A stretch of DNA of 64,000 nucleotides from Streptococcus sanguinis. Lineage in GTDB: Bacteria > Bacillota > Bacilli > Lactobacillales > Streptococcaceae. Within the stretch, counting starts at the first letter, position 1. Every line of letters begins with the position of its first letter. Positions 1 to 9,010 of the stretch are shown one piece after another. The translations under genes and the position numbers were made by a program. The stretch covers positions 496,001 through 560,000 of the forward strand of contig NZ_JAKUVC010000002.1 of NCBI RefSeq assembly GCF_026781265.1. The letters run 5' to 3'. The notes below the pieces were generated by a model. The model was not told the origin of the DNA. It did no database searches and saw nothing but the letters and a program-made list of their open reading frames with translations.

Positions 1-2557
1 GCTGGTCATTGGTCATGGCAGGCACCGTATTGTCTGTTACTAGCCGTCCATTCGCATCCACGAAGCTAGCCGGACGAGAAGCATCTGGCGTAACAGGGGG
101 CGTATTCGCATCATCATCGTTAAAGACTAACGTTTTGTTTTGTTCCAGTCCCTGAAGACCACTTGATTCGTAGTTTGGAATTTTACGGACTGTTGGTACA
201 TAACGGCCATCCATTGTAGTCAATTGATCATTCTTATTAGGGTCAGAAGCATCTGTCGAAGTCCAACCAGTCGAGGTACCATTGCTGTCAGTCCAACGGA
301 TGTTAATACCCTCAGTCGTCCCTGAGAAGTCTGCATTTGATGTGAAGGCAACTTGCACGTCATTGTCCTTGACGGTCAAGTGATAAGTCCCTTCTGGACG
401 AATATAGTTGCCATCAACGGCTGTCAGAACTTGGCCTTGCTTATCCAAAACCTGAGGCGCTTGGGTGCTCATAACTGCATTGATACTGTCGTCTGAGCGA
501 TCCGTTCCTTTAGGTGTGAAGTGAAGAATCGCAGTTTGAGTCTCGCCTGTAAAGCCGTCTGTAGTCTGCTTCTCCCCCTTTGGAGGATAAATGCGGTGCA
601 AGAGCATATCTTCTACTTCACCGCTAAAGGCAATACCAGTTGGTTGCTCAATATCGCCTGCATTTGTGGCAATACGGAAACGCATACCCAATTTGTCCAC
701 TTGACCGCCAGCCAGCCCAGGAATAGCCTGAAAAGTTAAGGTGTGGTCGCCGGCAGCCGTAATAGTCTTGACATCACTAGCTTCGTTATCTTCAAAGGTC
801 CCATTCTGGTTGAAGTCTATCCAGGCCTTGACATAGGATTTAGCATTGCCATTTGGGTTAGCTTTGATTTTAATCGTATAAGTTCCATTTTTTGCTTTGT
901 CTAAATCAAGCAAATCATTAGAAGTACTTAATTGATCGTCCGCTAGTAATTGGCTGGCCCCCTCGTCCTTATGTTCCTTTTTATCGTCCAGAACCCAATT
1001 ATTAGCTGTATCAACATCAATGTCTGCTGGAGTAGTCCCTAAGTAAGGCTGATTAATTAGCTTACCAGTCACCGAATCACGTCCTGAAATGGTATGGAAG
1101 GCTTCGCCATAAGTCGCTGGCGCATCACTTCCATCCACCACTAAAAATCCCATCATCATAGCCTGTTGCCCAGATGATGCTACATAAAATCCTACTTCAG
1201 AAGCTCCTCGTGTCATCACCACAGGAACCGTCCGTTCGTTAGAACGGTTTGGTCCAAAGACCTGAGTCCCCAGACCACCTGTCACAGTATCCGGACTGAG
1301 GTACTTATACCAGTCTACGCTTGTATCTCTTAAGATTAAGAGACCTCTTCTTTTTACATTTTCATCATCCAACATTTGCTTGGTAATAACGGTGTAGGCT
1401 TCTTTGGCAGTACTCTTATTCTTCCATTCACCGAGATATTCCCATCCTTCTCCGTTAGTAGTGAAAATAGCAAATTCACCTGGGTTGGCATCTTCACCAT
1501 CAGCCATAACCACTGTAGGAGCCACGCGCTTACCGAGATAGGTTGCTTCAATTTGGAATTTCACTCCCCAGTTGGTTGAGTTCTCTGGGTAAACCAGCTG
1601 GGTCTTTCGTCCTTGCGTATTAAAACCTTGATCACGGATAGAAGTCCATTGGTTCTGGATTGCCCCCGTCACTGTAGGAGGTGTTTTCCCATATTGTGGA
1701 GCAGACTTTAAATATCCATTCTGAGCATTTGGGTCATAAGTATTTGCTGTAGGTGTTCCTTCAACCCGTTTTCTATAAGTTTCAGTCGAGTTAAAAGGTT
1801 TAAGCTCAGTGACCGTCAGGGTTACTTCATAGCCCGGTGAAATTTCCTTCTTGAAGGTCGTTCCTACTTGGAGTCCGCCTCGTGAATCCAATCCTTTCCA
1901 ACTTGCAGTATCCGAAAAATCAAGCCAAGTAATCTGTTTGGCTAATTGGGTACTATCTTTCTTGACAGATTCCTCCAAGCTTGGTTTAGGTAATCGTGGC
2001 GTAGAGGTAGCATCATCTGCCCCAGCTGGTCCAGTACCTATCGGAACTCCTGTTGTTACGCTGTTCTGTTGTCCAGTAGGTGTAGCATCCCGTCTCACAC
2101 GACGAGAGCGATTAGGCTGATCTAGATCTGCGGTTGCTTCTGACTTTTCAGCCACGACAGTCGCGTTAGATGTTTCTGGGTGAACAGTGATTGGTTGAGT
2201 ATTCTCAACTGGTTTAGTTGCTGTAGATTCAGTAGATTCTTCAACTTTCTCAGGTTCTGAGCTTCTTGGACTAGGATTATCATCTGATTGAGGGGTCTCA
2301 GTAGCAAAAGCAAGTGCTGAACTTTCTTTTGCTTGTAAATGTTCAGAAGCCACAGTTTCAGCAGAATTCACTGATGTTTCCGATATTCCTGTTTGCGAAA
2401 CTTCGTTTTGGGCACCAGAATCACTGGCTTCGTCAGCACTAACTTGTGCCGCTGCTCCCAAAAGAAGCAGAGTTGACAAGAGCACAGAACAAACACCGAC
2501 GTTTAGTTTTCGAATCGAAAACTTACGCAGGTGAGGATTAAATAAATCTTTTCCCAT
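1..2557 (-). CDS. CshA-type fibrillar surface adhesin, paralog 1 (3' end outside window)
   Basis: N-terminal about 852 codons of a cell-wall fibril protein; the reading frame is open to the left edge of the window. ATG at 2557 follows a GGAGATT ribosome site. The start MGKDLFNPHLRKFSIRK is a YSIRK-like export signal with predicted cleavage after about residue 41 (QVSA/DE). A low-complexity Ser/Thr/Glu stretch follows, then a basic RSRRVRRD motif near residue 155. Next comes the non-repetitive region (VMTRGASEVG, SSGQQA, a Ca-binding-like DFNQNGTFEDNE and a GEVED motif), then the first about 100-residue fibril repeats. In the S. gordonii relative CshA the non-repetitive region binds fibronectin and the repeats form the fibril. 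The LPXTG anchor must lie to the left. It is closely related to the next two genes. Confidence 0.9.
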   Translation of the reverse strand, partial: MGKDLFNPHLRKFSIRKLNVGVCSVLLSTLLLLGAAAQVSADEASDSGAQNEVSQTGISETSVNSAETVASEHLQAKESSALAFATETPQSDDNPSPRSSEPEKVEESTESTATKPVENTQPITVHPETSNATVVAEKSEATADLDQPNRSRRVRRDATPTGQQNSVTTGVPIGTGPAGADDATSTPRLPKPSLEESVKKDSTQLAKQITWLDFSDTASWKGLDSRGGLQVGTTFKKEISPGYEVTLTVTELKPFNSTETYRKRVEGTPTANTYDPNAQNGYLKSAPQYGKTPPTVTGAIQNQWTSIRDQGFNTQGRKTQLVYPENSTNWGVKFQIEATYLGKRVAPTVVMADGEDANPGEFAIFTTNGEGWEYLGEWKNKSTAKEAYTVITKQMLDDENVKRRGLLILRDTSVDWYKYLSPDTVTGGLGTQVFGPNRSNERTVPVVMTRGASEVGFYVASSGQQAMMMGFLVVDGSDAPATYGEAFHTISGRDSVTGKLINQPYLGTTPADIDVDTANNWVLDDKKEHKDEGASQLLADDQLSTSNDLLDLDKAKNGTYTIKIKANPNGNAKSYVKAWIDFNQNGTFEDNEASDVKTITAAGDHTLTFQAIPGLAGGQVDKLGMRFRIATNAGDIEQPTGIAFSGEVEDMLLHRIYPPKGEKQTTDGFTGETQTAILHFTPKGTDRSDDSINAVMSTQAPQVLDKQGQVLTAVDGNYIRPEGTYHLTVKDNDVQVAFTSNADFSGTTEGINIRWTDSNGTSTGWTSTDASDPNKNDQLTTMDGRYVPTVRKIPNYESSGLQGLEQNKTLVFNDDDANTPPVTPDASRPASFVDANGRLVTDNTVPAMTNDQ

Positions 2558-2579
2558 AATAATCTCCTAAATAATCATC

Positions 2580-2672
2580 TAGTTACAATAGTTTTATTAT
2601 ACAACATTCCATTTTAGTTAGCTATATATATAACTATAATTATATAAAATTTTTTAAAAAAAATGGACACAA
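2580..2672 (-). promoter_or_regulatory. Promoter region of CshA paralog 1
   Basis: On the minus strand TATAAT lies at 2601-2596. An inverted repeat of the TAGTTA...TAACTA type lies just upstream, and a distal TGTGTCCA box lies at 2671-2664, 62 bp before the -10. The same three elements at the same spacing precede the other two CshA genes, so they are probably functional or the boundary of the duplicated unit. Confidence 0.6.
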
Positions 2673-2831
2673 AATAATTTATAGTCTATTTTTTAAACGA
2701 AAGAAAAAATAGACCATAGAAAAATCCTTATAAATTAAATAAATCTGAGAGTATCTTAGATTCTACTTTAATGTTTAACATTTTAGAAATGCTATTATTA
2801 TGAAGTTTTTAAGATTTATTTCTTTGAATAT

Positions 2832-2861
2832 AAAGAAAAAAGATTCACTAACGAATCTTTC
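2832..2861 (-). terminator. Rho-independent terminator of CshA paralog 2
   Basis: Stem AAAGATTC/GAATCTTT (2839-2846 with 2853-2860) followed on the minus strand by a T-run. It lies 41 nt past the stop codon of the gene ending at 2901. The rest of the 2558-2900 gap is very AT-rich and holds no gene that I can see apart from the promoter of paralog 1. Confidence 0.85.
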
Positions 2862-2900
2862 CTCTTTTAATTTAGTATATGAAACCTAAATTCTTAATTT

Positions 2901-5900
2901 TTAGTCTTCAGACTTTTTCTTTCTCTTCTCTAAGCCAATCAGTCCCAAACCTGATACTCCCGCAAGTAAGCTTGCAGCCAAGTATGAGGTTTCTTCTGTA
3001 CCGGTCTTAGGAAGAGCTTTTGCACCCTCACTCTTAGAAAGAGACGGTGGTGCAGGTGTAATCGTCCGCTCTGGCTGAACAAGATTTTCTGTCACAGTCG
3101 GAATGTAGACTGCTGAAATCGTCTGACCATTGCGATCTTTACGAATCACTGTTACGCCGTCAGATTGACCGACAAAGCCAGCTTCCGGCACAAAGGTCAC
3201 AGTGCCATCTGGCGCAATCGTGTAAGTACCTTGACCTGGAACAACTTTTTCTGTGCTGCCATCCTCGAATGTTGGCGGAACGGTTGGATCCACATCCCCT
3301 TCAAAGAGAGGCTTGCCAGTCTGCGGCTGGCCTTTAAGACCTGTGCTGCTGGTATCTTCTGTTTCAGTACTTCCCAAAACAGTTGGGGTATAGGTAGCCG
3401 TCACGGCATTGCCATAAATATCTGAACGCTTCACGACAACTCCACTGGCAGTTCCGACAAAGTCAGCTTCTGGTACGAAGGTCACTGCCCCCAGAACGGT
3501 AAACCTATAAGTTCCCTCACCCGGAACAACCTTTTCGGTGCTGCCGTCCGCAAAGGTCGGTGCTACCGCTTGGTCAATCGCCCCTTCAAAGGTAGGCGTG
3601 CCTGTTTGAGCTTGACCCTTGCGACCGCTAGACACACTGTCCTTACTAGTTGATGGTTCAACTACGGTCGGAACATAGCGAGCCGTCACTGAGGTGCCAT
3701 TCTTATCGCGATGGACAAGGGTCACACCAGTACCCTGGCCAAGAAAATCTGCTTCTGGGGTGAAAGTGACTGTACCGTCTGGTGAGATGGTATATGTTCC
3801 CTCACCTGGAATAGTCTTTTCCTTGCTTCCGTCTTCGAAGCTTGGTGCAATCGTCTCATCAATCGGAACTAGTGGATCACCTGCTTCGAAGACAGGTGTG
3901 CCAGTCTGAACATGACCCTTGATATTCGTAGATGTGGTATCTTTACCAGTTGGAGTTACCTTAGTATACTCTGGACTGTATGTCGATATCACTGGTGTAC
4001 CGTTCTCATCAACACGTTTCACAGTAACTGGATCTGGCTTACCTACAAACTGCTTGTCTGGCGTGAAAGTCACTACGCCATCTGGAGTGATGGTGTAAGT
4101 GCCCTGGCCTGGAATCTTCTTCTCCTTACTTCCATCTTCGAAGCTTGGCTCTACGATTTCATCAATCGGAACTAGTGGGTCGCCACTTTGGAAAGTCGGT
4201 GTGCCAGTTTGAGGGACACCTTGAGGACCGGTGCTTGTTGCATTGGTGCTGGTTGGCGTAACCTTAGTAAACTCTGGACTGTAGGTCGATGTCACTGGTG
4301 TGCCGTTCTTATCAACACGTTTCACAGTAACTGAATCTGGCTTGCCTACGAATTGCTTCTCAGGAGTGAAGGTCACTGCACCATCTGGTGCAATAGTGTA
4401 TGTTCCCTGACCTGGAATGGTCTTCTTCTTGCTGCCATCTTCGAAGGTTGGCTCCACTGTTTCATCAATCGGAACTAGTGGGTCACCACCCGCAAAAGTT
4501 GGAGTGCCAGTTTGCGGAAGACCTTGAGGGCCTGTGCTTGTTGCATTGGTGCTGGTTGGCGTTACCTTAGTAAACTCTGGACTGTAAGTGGCAGTCACTG
4601 GTGTGCCGTTCTTATCAACACGTTTCACAGTAATTGGATCTGGTTTACCCACAAATTGCTTGTCTGGACTGAAGGTCACTGCCCCATCTGGAGAGATAGT
4701 GTATATTCCCTGACCTGGAATGGTCTTCTTCTTGCTTCCATCTTCGAAGGTTGGCTCCACTGTTTCATCAATCGGAACTAGTGGGTCACCACCCGCAAAG
4801 GTTGGAGTGCCAGTTTGCGGAAGACCTTGAGGTCCGGTGCTTGTTGCATTGGTGCTGGTTGGCGTTACCTTAGTCACAGTTGGTATGTAAGTTGCGATTA
4901 CTTCAGTTCCATTCTTATCTACACGTTTCACAGTAACCGGATCTGGCTTCCCTACAAATTGCTTGTCTGGCGTGAAAGTCACTGCGCCATCTGGAGCAAT
5001 CGTGTATGTTCCTTGACCTGGAATGGTCTTCTTCTTGCTTCCATCTTCGAAGGTTGGTTCAACGGTTTCATCGATTGGAACCAGTGGATCGCCACCTTCA
5101 AATGTTGGGGTACCTGTTTGTGGAACACCTTGAGGACCTGTGCTGGTTGCCCCAGTTCCTGTAGGAGTGACCTTAGTAAATTCTGGGCTGTAGGTAGCCG
5201 TCACTGGAGTGCCATTCTTGTCCACACGTTTTACAGTGACTGGATCTGGTTTGCCTACAAACTGCTTGTTTGGGGTGAAGGTTACTGAGCCATCTGGAGT
5301 AATGGTGTAAGTTCCCTGGCCTGGAATCTTTTTCTCCTTACTTCCATCTTCGAAAGTTGGCTCTACTGAGTCATCAATTGGAACCAGTGGAGTGCCACCT
5401 TGGAAGGTTGGGGTACCAGTTTGAGGAACACCTTGAGGACCAGTGCTAGTCGCATCAGTGCTAGTTGGAGTTACTTGCGTAACGTTTGGCCAATAAACTG
5501 CATCTGCAGTAGAACCGTTCTTATCCCTTACACGAAGATGCGCAGGAGTAGGCGTTCCGTAGAAATCAGGAGCAGGTTGGAAGCTAATATCTCCATTAGC
5601 TTGAACAGTGTAAGTTCCTTGTAGCTTGCCACTTGCGTCGCTAACTGCCAAGGTATTACCCTGTTGAACCTGCCCATCCACAACGAATTGTGGTCCTGCT
5701 GGGTTTAATGGGACTGTTTGTGTTTGGTTATTAACAGTTGCTTGACCTGGAGTAAAGTTAAGCTGGCTAGTTTGAAGTTGTCCTTGAAGCCCAACAGTCT
5801 GTGTATCTTGACCTGTTGGAGTTGCGGCCTTAACTTCAGCTTGATAAGCAGCGGTTACTTCAGTCCCGTTCATATCAACACGTTTAACGGATTCAGCGCT

Positions 5901-8801
5901 TGGACGGCCAGTGTAACTAGGAACTGGTTGGAAGGTTACACGACCTGCGTTATCAACCATATAAGTTCCGACATTCGGAACAACCTTAGTTGTTTGACCG
6001 TTATCAAAAGTTGGAGCAACTGCCTCATTAATTGGCACACGATTATCACCTGGCGTAAAGATCAAATTACCAGATTGTTCAGCACCTTGAATACCTTCAG
6101 AGTTTGCTCCTTGTGCTGTTGGAACAAGACGCGTTACTGTTGGTTGATAGGTTGCACGGTGCTCTGTTCCATCGGTATCATGCAATTGTAGGTTAACAGG
6201 GTCGACCGTCCCCACAAATGATTTATTTGGAGTGAAAGTCACACGCCCAGTAGCTGGATCTAACTCAAAGGTTCCCACTTCTTGGCCTTGCGATGTTGCC
6301 TTTGCGCTTGTTCCAACAATACGATTGCCATCAGCATCCAAGAAAAAGACAGGATTCGTTGCAGATGGTTGAGCAGGTGTCTTAGCAGGATTGCCATCAT
6401 TAAAGACAATATCCTGCACTTGAGGCAAGCCTTGTGCGTCCGTCGAATGATGTTCTGTGAAATTCAAAACAGTCGGAATATAGCGGGCATCCATATTATT
6501 CAACTTATCGTTGATAACAGGTTCTCCATTATTCTTCGCAATCCAATCTGTACTTGCACCATTAGTATCAACACGGCGGATATTAATTCCTTGAGTAGTA
6601 CCGATATAGCCAGTGCTAGGTTCAAATATTACAACCACATTTGCACCCTTGGCTGTTACTTTATATCGTCCCTCAGCAGTATTGTACCAACCATCGCCAT
6701 CTGCTGTTAATGTATTTCCAGCATTGTCCAAAACGACAGGTGCTACAGTTGTATCAATAGCCGCTTTCTTGCTTTCATCATTTTGATCAATACCTTGAGG
6801 TGTAAACTGAAGAGTAGCTTTCTGAGGCTGGCCGATTATTCCTGAACTTTCTTTCTTTTCTCCCTTCGGTGGATAGGTCAAGATGACTTCTAAGTCTTCT
6901 ACTTCCCCACTAAAGGCTGTTCCCGTAGGTTTTTCAATATCTCCCTTATTTAGGGCAATGCGGACCCGCATTCCCAGCTTGCTAACTGCAGGATTGGTCA
7001 TCGCTGGATTATTCTTAAAATTAACAGTATAGTCACCAGCCGTTGTTACTTCAGTAAATTCGCTGGCCTCATTTTCATCAAAAACGCCATTTTGATTGAA
7101 ATCAATCCAAGCACGGACATAGGCCTTGCTATTGCCATTGGCAGAGGCTTGCAGGCGAACTGAGTAGTCACCATTTTGAAGACGATTAACTCGGAAAAGG
7201 TTATTTGTCTTACCAGTCAAATCTGAAGGCAAGAGCTGATCAACCCCTTCGTCTGCGTGATCAGTATCGTCATCATCTCTCCAGTCATTACCCGAAGTAG
7301 TATCAATATCAGCTTCAACTCGACCCAAGAATGGCTGAGGAGTTCTTGCACCTGTATTGGAATCATAACCAGAAATCGCATGAACAGCATTTCCATAAGA
7401 AGCCGGAGCATCTCCCTCATCAACTACCATAAAACCAATCATAGCAGCTTGCTGGCCAGAAGAAGCAATATAAATCCCAACTTCTGAAGCACCACGTGTC
7501 ATCACAATCGGAACTGTGCGATCTTTAGAAGTATTCGGACCAAAGACCTGAGATCCCAAGCCTCCTGTTTTTTGATCTGGATTAGTAAAAGCAGTCCAGT
7601 CGATTACAGGTATAGTCGCATTATCCCCTATGTATTGACCATATCTGTTAGGGTTCATCGGTGCATAAGTGTCGGTAATTACAGATCCATCTGGCCGGAC
7701 CCGTTTCCATTCTGCCAAGTGTTCCCATCCTTGGCCATTGGTCGTGAAGATAGCGTATTCCCCTGGATTGGCCTCTTCTCCATCTGCCATGATAACCGTC
7801 GCTTTTACAGGTTTTCCAAGGTAAGTCGCTTCTACCTTAAATTTTATTCCATAGCTAGCACCATTTTTAGGGACTTGTAATTGAGTCTTTCGACCATTGG
7901 TGTTAATCCCTTGGTCTCGGACGGCTGTCCATTGATTCTGTTCCGCTCCTATAATTTTCGGTCTAGCTGAATCTCCTTCGGCTTCTTGCTTTCTATAGTC
8001 TTCGTTTACATATCTGAACCAAGTGTTTTTCGCATTCGGATCATAGCTGTTTTCATACTCAGTACCCTTGACGCGGTCACGATAAATCTCTGTTGAGTGG
8101 AAGGGTTTTAATTCCGTCACTGTCAGTTTAATACGATAGCCTGGTGAAATTTCTTTTTCATAAACAGTACCAACTTTAAAGGAATCGTCCGTATCTAAGT
8201 TGCTGATGGCACTTTTATCACCAAGATCCAGCCAGTTAATCTGCTTCATCAAGTCTGTCGGGTTCTTTTTTTCAGAATCAGCCAAAGTAGGCTTCTCAAT
8301 GGTGTTGTTAGGGGCACCATCTCGCAGACCAGTAGGTGCCGCATCCCGTCTTACGCGACGAGAGCGACTAGGCTGAGCAGTCTCTGTAGTTCCTGCCGGT
8401 TGAGCAGGAGCTGGTTGGGCATTATCTTCAGTCTTAACTTCTGCAGGAACAACAGCTGGTGCAGAGGTAGTTTCTGCCGCCGGCTGCTCACTTGTTGACT
8501 TGCCATCTGAATCAGACCATACAGTCGTTACCGCAGACGCATCTTCTGCTTGGGCCGCGAAAGTGGCTGGCTTACTTTCCTCAGCAGGTGAATTTACTGA
8601 TTCTGCAGTACTTACTGAGGAATCAGCTATGCCTTTTTGAGAAACCTCGCTTTGAGTCCCAGAAGAAACAGTCTCATCAGCGCTAACCTGCGCAGCTGCT
8701 CCCAAAAGAAGCAAGGTCGATAAGAGCACAGAACAAACACCGACGTTTAGTTTTCGAATCGAAAACTTACGCAGGTGTGGATTAAACAAATCTTTTCCCA
8801 T
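2901..8801 (-). CDS. CshA-type LPXTG fibrillar surface adhesin, paralog 2 (1966 aa)
   Basis: Complete cell-wall-anchored fibril protein. The YSIRK-like signal peptide covers residues 1-42, followed by a Pro/Ala/Glu-rich linker and a basic RSRRVRRD motif near 147. The non-repetitive region of about 160-650 carries VMTRGASEVG, SSGQQA and GEVEDLEV. About 12 repeats of about 100 residues follow. The middle ones are almost identical (QTGTPTF, PLVPIDE, GQGTYTI.PDG, KQFVGKPDP, VKRVDKNGTPVTATY). LPKTG sits at about 1930-1934, followed by a hydrophobic segment and the tail EKRKKKSED, for sortase A. ATG at 8801 has GGAGATT upstream. CshA proteins promote adhesion to fibronectin and co-aggregation; the specific ligand here is not known. 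Known from the family: a disordered N-terminus and a lectin-like domain precede the fibril. Confidence 0.95.
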   Translation of the reverse strand: MGKDLFNPHLRKFSIRKLNVGVCSVLLSTLLLLGAAAQVSADETVSSGTQSEVSQKGIADSSVSTAESVNSPAEESKPATFAAQAEDASAVTTVWSDSDGKSTSEQPAAETTSAPAVVPAEVKTEDNAQPAPAQPAGTTETAQPSRSRRVRRDAAPTGLRDGAPNNTIEKPTLADSEKKNPTDLMKQINWLDLGDKSAISNLDTDDSFKVGTVYEKEISPGYRIKLTVTELKPFHSTEIYRDRVKGTEYENSYDPNAKNTWFRYVNEDYRKQEAEGDSARPKIIGAEQNQWTAVRDQGINTNGRKTQLQVPKNGASYGIKFKVEATYLGKPVKATVIMADGEEANPGEYAIFTTNGQGWEHLAEWKRVRPDGSVITDTYAPMNPNRYGQYIGDNATIPVIDWTAFTNPDQKTGGLGSQVFGPNTSKDRTVPIVMTRGASEVGIYIASSGQQAAMIGFMVVDEGDAPASYGNAVHAISGYDSNTGARTPQPFLGRVEADIDTTSGNDWRDDDDTDHADEGVDQLLPSDLTGKTNNLFRVNRLQNGDYSVRLQASANGNSKAYVRAWIDFNQNGVFDENEASEFTEVTTAGDYTVNFKNNPAMTNPAVSKLGMRVRIALNKGDIEKPTGTAFSGEVEDLEVILTYPPKGEKKESSGIIGQPQKATLQFTPQGIDQNDESKKAAIDTTVAPVVLDNAGNTLTADGDGWYNTAEGRYKVTAKGANVVVIFEPSTGYIGTTQGINIRRVDTNGASTDWIAKNNGEPVINDKLNNMDARYIPTVLNFTEHHSTDAQGLPQVQDIVFNDGNPAKTPAQPSATNPVFFLDADGNRIVGTSAKATSQGQEVGTFELDPATGRVTFTPNKSFVGTVDPVNLQLHDTDGTEHRATYQPTVTRLVPTAQGANSEGIQGAEQSGNLIFTPGDNRVPINEAVAPTFDNGQTTKVVPNVGTYMVDNAGRVTFQPVPSYTGRPSAESVKRVDMNGTEVTAAYQAEVKAATPTGQDTQTVGLQGQLQTSQLNFTPGQATVNNQTQTVPLNPAGPQFVVDGQVQQGNTLAVSDASGKLQGTYTVQANGDISFQPAPDFYGTPTPAHLRVRDKNGSTADAVYWPNVTQVTPTSTDATSTGPQGVPQTGTPTFQGGTPLVPIDDSVEPTFEDGSKEKKIPGQGTYTITPDGSVTFTPNKQFVGKPDPVTVKRVDKNGTPVTATYSPEFTKVTPTGTGATSTGPQGVPQTGTPTFEGGDPLVPIDETVEPTFEDGSKKKTIPGQGTYTIAPDGAVTFTPDKQFVGKPDPVTVKRVDKNGTEVIATYIPTVTKVTPTSTNATSTGPQGLPQTGTPTFAGGDPLVPIDETVEPTFEDGSKKKTIPGQGIYTISPDGAVTFSPDKQFVGKPDPITVKRVDKNGTPVTATYSPEFTKVTPTSTNATSTGPQGLPQTGTPTFAGGDPLVPIDETVEPTFEDGSKKKTIPGQGTYTIAPDGAVTFTPEKQFVGKPDSVTVKRVDKNGTPVTSTYSPEFTKVTPTSTNATSTGPQGVPQTGTPTFQSGDPLVPIDEIVEPSFEDGSKEKKIPGQGTYTITPDGVVTFTPDKQFVGKPDPVTVKRVDENGTPVISTYSPEYTKVTPTGKDTTSTNIKGHVQTGTPVFEAGDPLVPIDETIAPSFEDGSKEKTIPGEGTYTISPDGTVTFTPEADFLGQGTGVTLVHRDKNGTSVTARYVPTVVEPSTSKDSVSSGRKGQAQTGTPTFEGAIDQAVAPTFADGSTEKVVPGEGTYRFTVLGAVTFVPEADFVGTASGVVVKRSDIYGNAVTATYTPTVLGSTETEDTSSTGLKGQPQTGKPLFEGDVDPTVPPTFEDGSTEKVVPGQGTYTIAPDGTVTFVPEAGFVGQSDGVTVIRKDRNGQTISAVYIPTVTENLVQPERTITPAPPSLSKSEGAKALPKTGTEETSYLAASLLAGVSGLGLIGLEKRKKKSED

Positions 8802-8814
8802 AATAATCTCCTAA

Positions 8815-8914
8815 ATAATCATTTAAATTCCAGCCTTTATTATACACTATTCTATTTTAGTTATCCATATATATAACTATAATTGTAAGAAACTAACATT
8901 GTAATTAGACACTT
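8815..8914 (-). promoter_or_regulatory. Promoter region of CshA paralog 2
   Basis: Minus-strand TATAAT at 8844-8839, with a possible -35 TGGATA 17 bp upstream. The inverted repeat TAGTTA...TAACTA overlaps the -35 area. The distal box AGTGTCTA at 8913-8906 is 61 bp before the -10. It matches the arrangement in front of paralogs 1 and 3. Confidence 0.6.
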
Positions 8915-8937
8915 TGTTAAAAATAGTCTATTTTTAA

Positions 8938-8977
8938 CAAAAAATAGGAAAGATCCATAAACGAATCTTTCCTATTT
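8938..8977 (-). terminator. Rho-independent terminator of CshA paralog 3
   Basis: Long stem AAATAGGAAAGAT paired with ATCTTTCCTATTT (13 bp) around an ATTCGTTTATGG-type loop, followed on the minus strand by a T-run. It lies 34 nt past the stop of the gene ending at 9011. The loop sequence is shared with the terminators at 2839 and 19633. Confidence 0.9.
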
Positions 8978-9010
8978 CAATCCAGAGTCTGAAACCTAAG
9001 CTCTCACCAT

